Source: CAZPAN01 sp964581165 (GTDB lineage: Bacteria > Actinomycetota > Coriobacteriia > Coriobacteriales > CADBOM01). Taken from it: DNA of 38,200 nucleotides. Below, piece by piece: positions 8,291-15,594 of this stretch; position 1 is the stretch's first letter; each line of letters begins with the position of its first letter. A model generated the notes under the pieces. That model had not been told where the DNA came from and did not search any database. It saw nothing but the letters and a program-made list of their open reading frames with translations. The stretch spans positions 1 through 38,200 of the forward strand of contig CAZOMM010000009.1 of the NCBI GenBank assembly GCA_964581165.1, given 5' to 3'. A program made the translations under genes and the position numbers.

Positions 8291-9127
8291 CTACATCTGG
8301 GTGAGAATCTCGATCATGAAAGGCCCCATGATCAAAATCATCATTGCCGGCAATATCAATATCCCTGTAGGAATAAGCATCTTTGTTGGAGCCTTAGAAA
8401 CCGCTTCTTCCCTATCGGCACGACACCTTCGTCTGGTTTCGGCCGAAAGTCTTCGCAACATCGGTTCTAGTGCTGTCCCGTATCTGAGCGACCTCGATGC
8501 CATATCGAGCATTCGCCTAGCAGAAACCGTGCCTATCTCGTTTGCCATGTCGGCAAATATCACCTCGCGTTCAACCACGCCATTTCTAAGCATCCGCGCG
8601 GCAGGTCTAAGCATCTGAGCTAGCTGTCCCTCAAAGCCCTCTGCATAAATTGAAAGCGCCAAATCAAATTGCATCCCGCCTTCCATGGCAAGACAAACAA
8701 CATCCATAAGTTCAGCTAGTTGAATATCGATTGCTCCAGACAAGCGAAGATCCTTGCCTTTTGCTGCACGAGAGATCCCGGGCAAAAGACCTAGAATCTT
8801 TGAGATCGATTTGTTAATGCCGCCTGCTTTGACTGAAGTTTTGCCCGAGCGCTTGCCCGCAGCCATACCCGAGCGCTTGCCCACAGTCGTGCCCGAGCGC
8901 TTGCCCGCAGCCGTGCCCGAACGCTTGCCCACAACGTCGCTCGCACTCCTATTCGCAGCCGCATCCGAAGCCCTAAAGCTCGCATCAGCTCTGCCAACAC
9001 GGTCATACATCCTTTTGGCAGCCCTTCTCGATTCAGCTGCCGAGACTAACTCGATAGCCAAAATAAAGGCGGCCACAGCTGCCAACAAAAGACAAATTGC
9101 CAATACTGGAGATCCACTCGAAGACAT
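8291..9127 (-). CDS. tadC: TadC-like inner-membrane platform protein
   Basis: The protein has 278 aa and a type II secretion F domain: an N-terminal transmembrane helix (residues ~8-29), a cytoplasmic helical region (LMDVVCLAMEGGMQFDLAL and RRMLDMASRSLRYGTALEPML are typical), and C-terminal helices (ILILPAMMILIMGPFMI). TadB and TadC together form the membrane platform on which TadA acts. Between residues ~63 and ~95 is an unusual run of GKRSG repeats encoded by a 24-bp tandem repeat. A GGAGG site lies 8 nt before the ATG, inside the end of tadB, whose stop is 6 bp upstream. Confidence 0.87.
   Translation of the reverse strand: MSSSGSPVLAICLLLAAVAAFILAIELVSAAESRRAAKRMYDRVGRADASFRASDAAANRSASDVVGKRSGTAAGKRSGTTVGKRSGMAAGKRSGKTSVKAGGINKSISKILGLLPGISRAAKGKDLRLSGAIDIQLAELMDVVCLAMEGGMQFDLALSIYAEGFEGQLAQMLRPAARMLRNGVVEREVIFADMANEIGTVSARRMLDMASRSLRYGTALEPMLRRLSAETRRRCRADREEAVSKAPTKMLIPTGILILPAMMILIMGPFMIEILTQM
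8844..8939. repeat. 24-bp tandem repeat (4 units) within tadC
   Basis: Four consecutive units (8844, 8868, 8892, 8916) share the start CCCGAGCGCTTGCCC, with one substitution in the fourth. On the coding strand they give a repeated VGKRSG-type motif; the unit is a multiple of three, so the frame is kept. Confidence 0.9.
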
Positions 9128-9132
9128 GCCTG

Positions 9133-10125
9133 CTACCTCCCATCAACTGCGAGAATTCGTCTGATTATCAGGATTCCAAGCAACTCCATTGCACAAGCAG
9201 CAAAGAACAAGAAAACACCAACAGTTGAAGAGAAAAATCCAAGCACCATGGATGGGTTTGTGAGTGTCAAAATCAAAAAGAGCACAATAGGCATGATTGC
9301 CACGATTTTGGCAGACATTCTTGCCTGCGCCGTTTTAACTTGCAGGCTACGCTTTAGCTCACTCGAGTCCGAAACGCTTTCGGCAACAGACTCCAACACC
9401 GGCTGCAATGAACCACCTGTGCGCTGCTGTATCTCTATTGCAACAGCTAAAAAAGACAGCGCAGATGAGCCTTGGTTTTTGAGCATGTCTAGCGACTCAG
9501 CCAGCGACTTGCCAGCCTTCATTTCATAGGCCACATTACCTAAAAGCTCACCTAAAGAACCTGGGGTCTCCAAAGCAACCTGCTCCAAAGATGTACGTAG
9601 TCCCAAACCAGATGAGTAGTACACCCCAACAGCTCTGAGTGCGTCTGGCAAAAGCTGATCCATCTCTTCTAGACGCTTGAGGCTAGATTCTTTTGCAAGA
9701 TGAACTGCAAAGCCTAAAGTAAGCACTCCGGCAACAAAGCCAAAAAACAGGGAGCCCGACAACAAGGAGCACAGCAAAATTAATAGAATCGTTCCAAGTA
9801 CTGAGCACTGCAACATCCCCGCCCTGCTAGAAGAAATACCTCGCCACGAAGCAAAGTTCACAAGCCCATCTATTGCATTGCCCAAAAATGGAATTTTGAG
9901 CAACTTGGAACTCAGAGTTGAAAGAGGGGCTAGGCCACCTTCTAGTAAGACCTCAGCAGCACTGCTTAAGATCCCATTTGCAGATAAACCAGATCTCATC
10001 CTTGCTCGTGCCATCACATTTCGAGAAAGAGAAATGGCGGATTCAAAAATGGCGGGAACTGCAATAAAGGCAAGGATTGCAACAAGCAATGTGGCACCTA
10101 TAGCGGCAGCAGACGAGATCGCCAT
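9133..10125 (-). CDS. tadB: TadB-like inner-membrane platform protein
   Basis: The protein has 330 aa. It has an N-terminal helix, a middle hydrophobic pair (LGTILLILLCSLLSGSLFFG), a T2SSF cytoplasmic domain with LPDALRAVGVYYSSGLGLRTSLEQVALETPG and VESVSDSSELKRSLQVKTAQARMSA, and two C-terminal helices. These features are standard for TadB. It overlaps the end of tadA by 28 bp, with AGGAGG 7 nt before its ATG. With TadC it forms the platform that passes pilin subunits into the growing fibre. Confidence 0.9.
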   Translation of the reverse strand: MAISSAAAIGATLLVAILAFIAVPAIFESAISLSRNVMARARMRSGLSANGILSSAAEVLLEGGLAPLSTLSSKLLKIPFLGNAIDGLVNFASWRGISSSRAGMLQCSVLGTILLILLCSLLSGSLFFGFVAGVLTLGFAVHLAKESSLKRLEEMDQLLPDALRAVGVYYSSGLGLRTSLEQVALETPGSLGELLGNVAYEMKAGKSLAESLDMLKNQGSSALSFLAVAIEIQQRTGGSLQPVLESVAESVSDSSELKRSLQVKTAQARMSAKIVAIMPIVLFLILTLTNPSMVLGFFSSTVGVFLFFAACAMELLGILIIRRILAVDGR

Positions 10126-11420
10126 TGTTCGACCTCCTCACTGCTTGCTATCTCTAAGTACTCGAGACGCTTAGTCCACTCAGGTGCCGACCAGCGATAT
10201 AGCAAATCGGCCTCGTCTAACAAAACACAAGGGACAAGTTTGACTCCCGAAGATTCCTGTCTGCACTCAGAAATCTCCTTAACCCTACGTCTGCCATCTG
10301 GACAGCGCTGCAGATGAATAACCAAATCGATAGCCGAGGCAATCTGCTGCTCTATCGCATCTAGTGGCAGGTCTGTTCCAAATCGCACCATGGTCACCAG
10401 GCGCGAAACAAGCTCTTGGGCCGAATTTGCATGAAGTGTTGTTAGGGAACCATCGTGTCCAGTATTCATGGCCTGGAGCATATCTAGCGCCTCTGCTCCC
10501 CTGCACTCCCCCACAATGATCCTATCTGGCCTCATTCGCAGTGCATTGGTAACCAGATCGCGTATAGTTACCTCGCCTAGGCCCTCTGTATTAGCTGGCC
10601 TAGCCTCTAATCTAAGAACGTGCGGATGTGAATCGAACCTAAGCTCAGCAGAATCCTCGATGGTGATTATTCGTTCGGAATGAGGAATCTCGCAAGATAG
10701 CGCGTTTAAGAAGGTGGTCTTACCACTCCCGGTTCCACCACTAACAGCAATATTTAAGCGAGCAGCCACGGCCCAGGATAGTAGCTGAGCCATGTCTTTA
10801 TCCAAGGTACCAAGCTCAACCATCTCGGCTAGAGTAAACATGGATCTTCTAAACTTTCGAATGGTAATAAATGGACCACCGAGGGCTAGAGGCGAAATAA
10901 CCACGTTTACTCTATGTCCGCCGCGTAATCTGGCCGAAACCATGGGACTTTGCTCGTCGACTCGCCTGCCTAAAGGGGCTAGCATTCGATCTATCACAAC
11001 TCGCATTTGCGATTCATCTGAAAATGCAATATCAGATTTATGTAGCCGACCTTCCTTTTCGTAATAGACAGACGATGGTCCATTGGCCATGATCTCTGAT
11101 ACATCTGGATCGTTTAACAGGTCTTGCAAAGGGCCAAAACCGATGACCATATCAGAGACTGCCTTCATTACCGCATGAGCTTCTTCTTCATCTCCAAAAG
11201 ATGCGCTCCTAGCTGCATTTATAAGGGCTCCCTTTATCTCCCTTTCTGCAAGAAGGATGTCGTCTTCCATTAAATCGGCTATGCGTTTTGCTGGCAGTTC
11301 ATCAAAAAGCCTATCCCTAAGCTCTCCAACCTTTTTACTGCGCTCGGAGCTTGAGTGTTCTTTGTCGCTGGTAATGGAATTTACCTTCTCAATTCTTTCG
11401 AGCAGGCTCAACTCAACCAC
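10098..11420 (-). CDS. tadA: TadA/CpaF secretion ATPase
   Basis: About 440 aa. It has Walker A SGGTGSGKTT, the Asp box IITIEDSAEL, Walker B region RIIVGECRG and the His box TTLHANS, all hallmarks of CpaF-type T2SS/T4SS ATPases. The N-terminal domain (FGPLQDLLNDPDVSEIMANG) is also typical. It powers assembly of the Flp pilus at the cytoplasmic face. I prefer GTG at 11418-11420 (GGAAGG site just upstream, 8-bp overlap with tadZ); the frame extends to another GTG at 11441 with a poorer site. Confidence 0.94.
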   Translation of the reverse strand: MVELSLLERIEKVNSITSDKEHSSSERSKKVGELRDRLFDELPAKRIADLMEDDILLAEREIKGALINAARSASFGDEEEAHAVMKAVSDMVIGFGPLQDLLNDPDVSEIMANGPSSVYYEKEGRLHKSDIAFSDESQMRVVIDRMLAPLGRRVDEQSPMVSARLRGGHRVNVVISPLALGGPFITIRKFRRSMFTLAEMVELGTLDKDMAQLLSWAVAARLNIAVSGGTGSGKTTFLNALSCEIPHSERIITIEDSAELRFDSHPHVLRLEARPANTEGLGEVTIRDLVTNALRMRPDRIIVGECRGAEALDMLQAMNTGHDGSLTTLHANSAQELVSRLVTMVRFGTDLPLDAIEQQIASAIDLVIHLQRCPDGRRRVKEISECRQESSGVKLVPCVLLDEADLLYRWSAPEWTKRLEYLEIASSEEVEQWRSRLLPL

Positions 11421-12717
11421 TGTTCCTTCCAAATATCCCACGCAAAAGCCCCTTGTTTGACACGTTTGAAGGGTCGTACTCTATCTGGCTTTGCTCTGAT
11501 CGATTCAAAACAGGTACCAACTCATCTAGAGCCAGCTCAACCGAATCAAAAAATTTGCTTTTGCCCTCCAATAAAGCCGATGGCCTTCCGCACGAAAGAC
11601 ACTCATCAACTGCATCTCCTCCGTCTTCGATGCGTACAACACGGTCGGTGCCTAAGGCCATAGAACAGTCGTACTCGCTCAGCTTTGCCTTACTTGAGCA
11701 CTTATTCAGCACATATGCGATCTTTGAGCTTGGAGTTCCTAGACGTGAGCTAAGCGCCGCTGCTGCCTTGCAAGCAATCACCGAACTAGATCTTTGATCC
11801 ATAAGTAGAGCCATCAAATCTGCACTCTCTAAAGCAAGCGCATGAGAATCGGCCCAGTGTGAGGCACAGTTAAGAATTACTAAGTCAGACATTGCAGCAA
11901 TTGTTGGGATTAATTCGCTTAGTGCCTGCTGTGCCATATCAGAATACTCAGGGGCCGAAGACGCTCTGAGCAGCAAAACTTTGCCCTTCTTTGGAACAGC
12001 ATCTATACGCAGAGAATCTCCACGCGATACATCAAGATCCACATGCGTAAACAGGGGATCCTCGGCGCAGAAAAAACCTAGATCTCCAAACTGGGTTTCG
12101 AGGTCTAGCAAAGCCACCTTTTGACCTCGCCTACATGCTGCTATCGATAAAAAGATGCTCAGGGTAGATTTTCCAACTCCGCCTCTACCAGATGCTAAAG
12201 CAAGTGCAAAACCGGGCTTATCCCCAACAGGTGCCTCTGCAAGATAAATTCGTGGGGGCTGTGAGGATAAAGAAGTGTTTGTTTTGGGAAGTTGATCCAC
12301 AGCTGCAAATTGCCTAACTAACAAGAGAGCCTTAGAAACATCGACAACCTCATCAACAGAGGCAGCAGATGCCCTACTCAAAAACGAGCCACTTGGGCAA
12401 TCGCATGCCAGCAAAACCTTACGATTTGGATTGTCGCTCTTTAAAGCAGCAGCCAAATTGAGTGGAGAGACATCTTCTACCCCATCACCAATAATTACCC
12501 AACTGCCTTCTGTAGACTCTGATAGCTTGTCTCGACAAAGCTGGCCAGATAAGGCTATGTGAATACCTGGTGTTTTCTCCCCTATACCTGCAGCTCTTAT
12601 ATCTAGACCACAAATTAGCAGCTCTGTTGCCAAACTGACATCTTGTATAGAAGCAGAGCTAGAGTTTTGAATCGCAGATTCAAGAACCGTAGAACTAGCC
12701 ATATTTGTGCCACTCAT
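11413..12717 (-). CDS. tadZ: TadZ/CpaE-like ATPase (pilus localisation)
   Basis: About 434 aa. The N-terminal half resembles the divergent receiver-like domain of TadZ/CpaE but lacks obvious phosphorylation residues. The C-terminal half is a ParA/MinD-type ATPase with deviant Walker A SGRGGVGKST, the switch region LDLETQFGDLGFF, and DLVILNCASHW. TadZ positions the Tad machine at the cell pole or envelope. The ATG at 12715-12717 has GGGAG about 9 nt upstream and is preferred over the ATG at 12732, which has no ribosome site. It follows cpaB by 26 nt. Confidence 0.88.
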   Translation of the reverse strand: MSGTNMASSTVLESAIQNSSSASIQDVSLATELLICGLDIRAAGIGEKTPGIHIALSGQLCRDKLSESTEGSWVIIGDGVEDVSPLNLAAALKSDNPNRKVLLACDCPSGSFLSRASAASVDEVVDVSKALLLVRQFAAVDQLPKTNTSLSSQPPRIYLAEAPVGDKPGFALALASGRGGVGKSTLSIFLSIAACRRGQKVALLDLETQFGDLGFFCAEDPLFTHVDLDVSRGDSLRIDAVPKKGKVLLLRASSAPEYSDMAQQALSELIPTIAAMSDLVILNCASHWADSHALALESADLMALLMDQRSSSVIACKAAAALSSRLGTPSSKIAYVLNKCSSKAKLSEYDCSMALGTDRVVRIEDGGDAVDECLSCGRPSALLEGKSKFFDSVELALDELVPVLNRSEQSQIEYDPSNVSNKGLLRGIFGRNSG

Positions 12718-12743
12718 CCTAATGTCTCCCATCTGGCATAAGG

Positions 12744-13550
12744 CTAATCAGAGCCTTTTTGATTTGACTCTGCCGAACTTGAGTCTGCTGAACTTGACTC
12801 TGTCGAGCTTGAGTCAGGTGAGCTTGAGTCAGTTGAGCTTGAGTCAGTCGAACTTGACTCTGCTGAACTTGAAACATCAGATGCTTGGGTGCCAGGCAAA
12901 ACTAGATAGAGACTCCCCTGTCTAGAGGCCGAAATTAATTCTTGGACCGACTCTGGGGTTACAGCTAGAGTCACCCATGAGATGGATGCCCTGCTAGAGG
13001 CAGATCCAAAACTAGTGCTAGAAGAATCTTGGGAAATATCGGAATTCGAAGTTTCGAGAACAAGAATATTTTGGCCTAGAAGACGTACTGAATCGCCATC
13101 TGCTGCATAGACATCGACAAGACTGCCGCCTTCAATGGCTCCACCTACTGCTAGAGTGTCTTGCGAGGGAATTGTGACTGCATTTAGCCCTTCTGGCACA
13201 GTGGTGCCTTCGGAATAAACGCCTATCTTTTGGGACGAAATCGGTTCATTTGCCAGGATCGTGCTATTTGCCACAAGCCCAACAACATCTTTTGAATCGG
13301 TTAAGGCTCCAGCAGGCAGAAGATCAACTACCCATTCGAGCATCTCGACATCGCTAGTAGTAATAAGTTCACCAGCAGAGATGTCTCTAACAGCTACGCA
13401 TACCTCAACGGTCTCTCCCCCATATCGCGCAATTGCCTGCTCTCTTGAGGCCATGGATTGAGCTCTAACATCTGAGATGTATACGAGCATCAGGATTACA
13501 GCAAGCACAGCTGCTGCGATGCCAACAATAAGCTTTTTTCTGCCTGCCAT
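12744..13550 (-). CDS. cpaB: CpaB/RcpC-like SAF-domain pilus assembly protein
   Basis: The protein has 268 aa. It has an N-terminal transmembrane helix (residues ~6-25), a SAF domain (VEVCVAVRDISAGELITTSDV onward, ~45-105), an RcpC-like segment with VPEGLNAVTIP, and a last ~40 residues of pure Ser/Asp/Thr repeats encoded by the 15-bp tandem repeat at 12766-12870. In diderm Tad systems CpaB/RcpC works with the secretin; here no secretin is present, as expected for a monoderm, so it may bridge to the cell wall. It is the first gene of the Tad operon, with GGGAG 5 nt before ATG. Confidence 0.88.
   Translation of the reverse strand: MAGRKKLIVGIAAAVLAVILMLVYISDVRAQSMASREQAIARYGGETVEVCVAVRDISAGELITTSDVEMLEWVVDLLPAGALTDSKDVVGLVANSTILANEPISSQKIGVYSEGTTVPEGLNAVTIPSQDTLAVGGAIEGGSLVDVYAADGDSVRLLGQNILVLETSNSDISQDSSSTSFGSASSRASISWVTLAVTPESVQELISASRQGSLYLVLPGTQASDVSSSAESSSTDSSSTDSSSPDSSSTESSSADSSSAESNQKGSD
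12766..12870. repeat. 15-bp tandem repeat (7 units) encoding the Ser-rich tail of CpaB
   Basis: Seven contiguous 15-bp units (consensus GASTCWGYYGARCTT) start at 12766. They encode SSS(T/A/P)(D/E) pentapeptides. The unit is a multiple of three, so copy-number change would alter tail length without breaking the frame. Confidence 0.9.
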
Positions 13551-13681
13551 CTAAACTCCCAACACCTAGCAAAGGTGGCACTTACGCAATTGAGTATGAC
13601 AGGCATTTCTAAATAATTAGAGGTAGATTTCCAAGCTAAATTTAACCTTATACTGCATATTTTTCTGAATAAAATTCAACT

Positions 13682-13736
13682 GCAATCTAAACGCAATCTA
13701 AACGCGTTCTAACTGCAGTCCAAACTCGATCCAAGA
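13682..13736. repeat. 11-bp tandem repeat (about 5 units)
   Basis: GCAATCTAAAC occurs twice perfectly (13682, 13693), then degenerates to GCGTTCTAACT, GCAGTCCAAAC and TCGATCCAAGA at exact 11-bp intervals. Confidence 0.75.
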
Positions 13737-13857
13737 TGGATACGCAGAAGCCAAATGGATACGCCAAAGCTCGGATGGGTACACAGAAGCTGTGCAACAC
13801 GCGCCAGACTCCGTGCTAGGCTCCGCGCTAGATTCGGGCAGTCCCCGCTCGCAATCT
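13736..13857 (+). repeat. Dispersed intergenic element, copy B, with internal ~20-bp repeat
   Basis: The right block GCGCTAGATTCGGGCAGTCC (13825-13844) matches copies E and F at nearly every position. The left block is recognisable only as GCTCGGATGGGTACACA (from 13769). The start consists of three ~20-bp units beginning ATGGATACGC or ATGGGTACAC (13736, 13755, 13775). The copy ends 3 bp before the mobA stop. Confidence 0.65.
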
Positions 13858-13859
13858 AT

Positions 13860-14510
13860 TTAGACAGCTGCCCTAGATAGCTTTTGCTCTAGAGCACGAA
13901 GCTCTACAGGAGTATTCACATTAACGAAAGCTCCACCGCTTGGGTTAACTGAGACAATCTCTTCGTGTCCAACCTCTAGCAAACTCACCTCGTTAAACCA
14001 CGATGTAGCTTTTTGGTCTCCCGCTGCAAGCGCTTTTTCTACAGCCTTGAGACAGTTGGGCCTTCTATAAATCGCATGAAAGGGTTCAAATCCATATTTT
14101 GTGTAAGGAATTGCCACATCGGCATCGCTTCTAAGCAAACAAGAATATAGGTAAATAAATAAGTCGGGTGAGGGCGAAATCATGTCGCATGCTACGAGTG
14201 CTACATAGGGGTTAGAAGCTGAACTAAGCGCTGTTCTCATGCCTATCAAGGCACCTCTAGTTTCGGTGTTATCTGGGACCAAAAAAAGGCGACCTGTTGC
14301 TTTAAGCCCATCCAAAAAACCCATCTTCTCGGGTTCGTTGGTGGTAATAATCATCTCGTTACATATTGGAAAAAGTCTATTGATGGGTCGCATAATTAGC
14401 GGTTCATCCAAAAAAGGAACCAGCGCCTTAGAAGTCCCCATTCTTTTAGATTCGCCACCAGCCTGAATAGCAATGGTCAAATCGTCTATACGCTCCAGCG
14501 ACCTGCCCAA
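13860..14510 (-). CDS. mobA: Molybdenum cofactor guanylyltransferase
   Basis: About 216 aa. A nucleotidyltransferase fold with the N-terminal loop AGGESKRMGTSKALVPF, the central VALVACDMISPSPDLF and the C-terminal NVNTPVEL matches MobA, which transfers GMP to molybdopterin to form the MGD cofactor in the cytoplasm. The start is TTG at 14508-14510, preceded by GGGGGG 6 nt upstream; an earlier TTG at 14531 has no ribosome site. The GTP-binding loop here is AGGESKRMG in place of the usual AGGxSxRMG (a match). mobB lies 17 kb away on the other strand. A perfect inverted repeat immediately upstream (14540-14572) suggests dedicated control. Confidence 0.86.
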   Translation of the reverse strand: MGRSLERIDDLTIAIQAGGESKRMGTSKALVPFLDEPLIMRPINRLFPICNEMIITTNEPEKMGFLDGLKATGRLFLVPDNTETRGALIGMRTALSSASNPYVALVACDMISPSPDLFIYLYSCLLRSDADVAIPYTKYGFEPFHAIYRRPNCLKAVEKALAAGDQKATSWFNEVSLLEVGHEEIVSVNPSGGAFVNVNTPVELRALEQKLSRAAV

Positions 14511-14539
14511 CTCTTTCCCCCCTAGATGCAATTAAATGC

Positions 14540-14572
14540 GTAAATGATACATTCCTAAAAAGTATCATTTAC
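14540..14572. promoter_or_regulatory. Perfect 11-bp inverted repeat upstream of mobA (candidate operator)
   Basis: GTAAATGATAC at 14540-14550 and its exact inverse GTATCATTTAC at 14562-14572, with an 11-nt spacer, so half-site centres are 22 bp (two helical turns) apart. It lies 30 bp before the preferred mobA start. No T-run follows on either side, so it is not a terminator. It does not look like the ModE consensus. Confidence 0.6.
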
Positions 14573-14840
14573 AAAAATGCAAACACAATAATTCCCACAC
14601 TAAGAGTTTGCTGTAAATGACCTCGGGCAATAATATCAGACTGAGGAGAATATCAAGCTAGCTACCATCTGAGCTGACAAACCTCACTTTTAAGCGTTGA
14701 GCTTACTGAGCACCAATTGGACGATATAGCCAAAGTGCGCAAAATTATGCAAAAGTGCGCCAAGGTGATCCAAAACGCGCCAAACTGCAGCAAAGTAAAC
14801 CAAAGTGATCTCACATCTCACATCTCACATCAAAGAAAGC
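14573..14840. other. Rest of the mobA-nrdG spacer
   Basis: No gene is seen. It holds the 10-bp phased array (14731-14810) and three TCACATC units. No terminator was recognised for nrdG. Confidence 0.55.
14731..14831. repeat. Eight phased 10-bp A-tract repeats followed by three 7-bp repeats
   Basis: Units such as CAAAGTGCGC, AAAAGTGCGC, CAAAACGCGC and CAAAGTGATC begin at 14731, 14741 and every 10 bp to 14801. TCACATC is then repeated three times (14811-14831). A-tracts at helical period predict intrinsic curvature. Confidence 0.8.
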
Positions 14841-15344
14841 TTAGGCTAGCACCTTCTCGACAACTTGACCGGAGTCCAAAGACGCAGGGACATCAATAAT
14901 TCTTTGATTAGACGAACCCCTAAATCTAAGATTAAAAGTTCTAAGCTCACTAATAAATGGGCCATCTACCAAAACATCACACTCTTTAAGAAATTCGCAA
15001 GCTGCATTTCCCAGCTTTCCAGACTCAATTTCTTCGTAGAGATATCCGGTATAGACCCAAACATCCATGTCCAAATCGTGCACAGCCTTGGCAATCTCCA
15101 AGCAAGCCTCTGACTGAACAAAGGGTTCTCCCCCACTTAGCGTGATTCCTCTGAGCAAAGGGTTAGCCTTAAGCAGCTCTATGATCTTGGAAACCTCAAG
15201 AATCTCCCCAGCATTAAAATCATGAGTCTGCTCATTTTGACAACCCGGGCACAAATGGGGACAGCCCTGGGTAAAAACCGTAAGTCTAATCCCAGGGCCA
15301 TCTACAACGGAATCATTTACAATGCCTGCAACTCTTATTTCCAT
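14841..15344 (-). CDS. nrdG: Anaerobic ribonucleotide reductase activating enzyme
   Basis: About 167 aa. The radical-SAM signature CPHLCPGC (CX3CX2C) binds a [4Fe-4S] cluster; GITLSGGEPF is the glycine-rich SAM-binding motif. NrdG generates the glycyl radical on NrdD. ATG at 15342-15344 gives MEIRVAGIVNDS, the usual NrdG start, though GGGAG is only 2 nt away; a TTG five codons upstream (15359) has no ribosome site. nrdD ends 250 bp upstream; that spacer holds imperfect CCTATACC(G/A)CAC repeats (from ~15410) and no gene, so co-transcription with nrdD is probable but not certain. Confidence 0.92.
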   Translation of the reverse strand: MEIRVAGIVNDSVVDGPGIRLTVFTQGCPHLCPGCQNEQTHDFNAGEILEVSKIIELLKANPLLRGITLSGGEPFVQSEACLEIAKAVHDLDMDVWVYTGYLYEEIESGKLGNAACEFLKECDVLVDGPFISELRTFNLRFRGSSNQRIIDVPASLDSGQVVEKVLA

Positions 15345-15594
15345 GTCTCCCACAAGCAATCACGAACAATTATTAGGGAATGCTGATTGATTGCATTCGT
15401 TGGAATCCAGCCTATACCGCACTAGGCCCGAACCAGGCGGCCTATACCACACCAGCCTGTGTCACTCCAGTCTGTGCCGCAGTCCCTGCGCGCGAAGGCG
15501 AAGTAGGCGGTACAGTAAGCTGCGCCGATGGGCCTGAACGTGCAGAGGCACTACACGAGCCGAAGACGGACGGAATGAATCGATCACTGTTTCC

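Larger units (their letters stand above)
13551..13859. other. 309-bp spacer with the Tad operon leader and two repeat arrays
   Basis: No gene is seen. The half next to cpaB (13551-13680) is AT-rich and must contain the Tad operon promoter; no hexamer pair is convincing. The other half holds an 11-bp array (13682-13736), a ~20-bp array (13736-13794) and copy B of the dispersed element. Confidence 0.6.

Noticed and set aside
15400..15590. A seventh copy of the dispersed element between nrdG and nrdD
   Set aside because: It has CCTATACCGCAC-type local repeats, but neither shared block of the element is recognisable.
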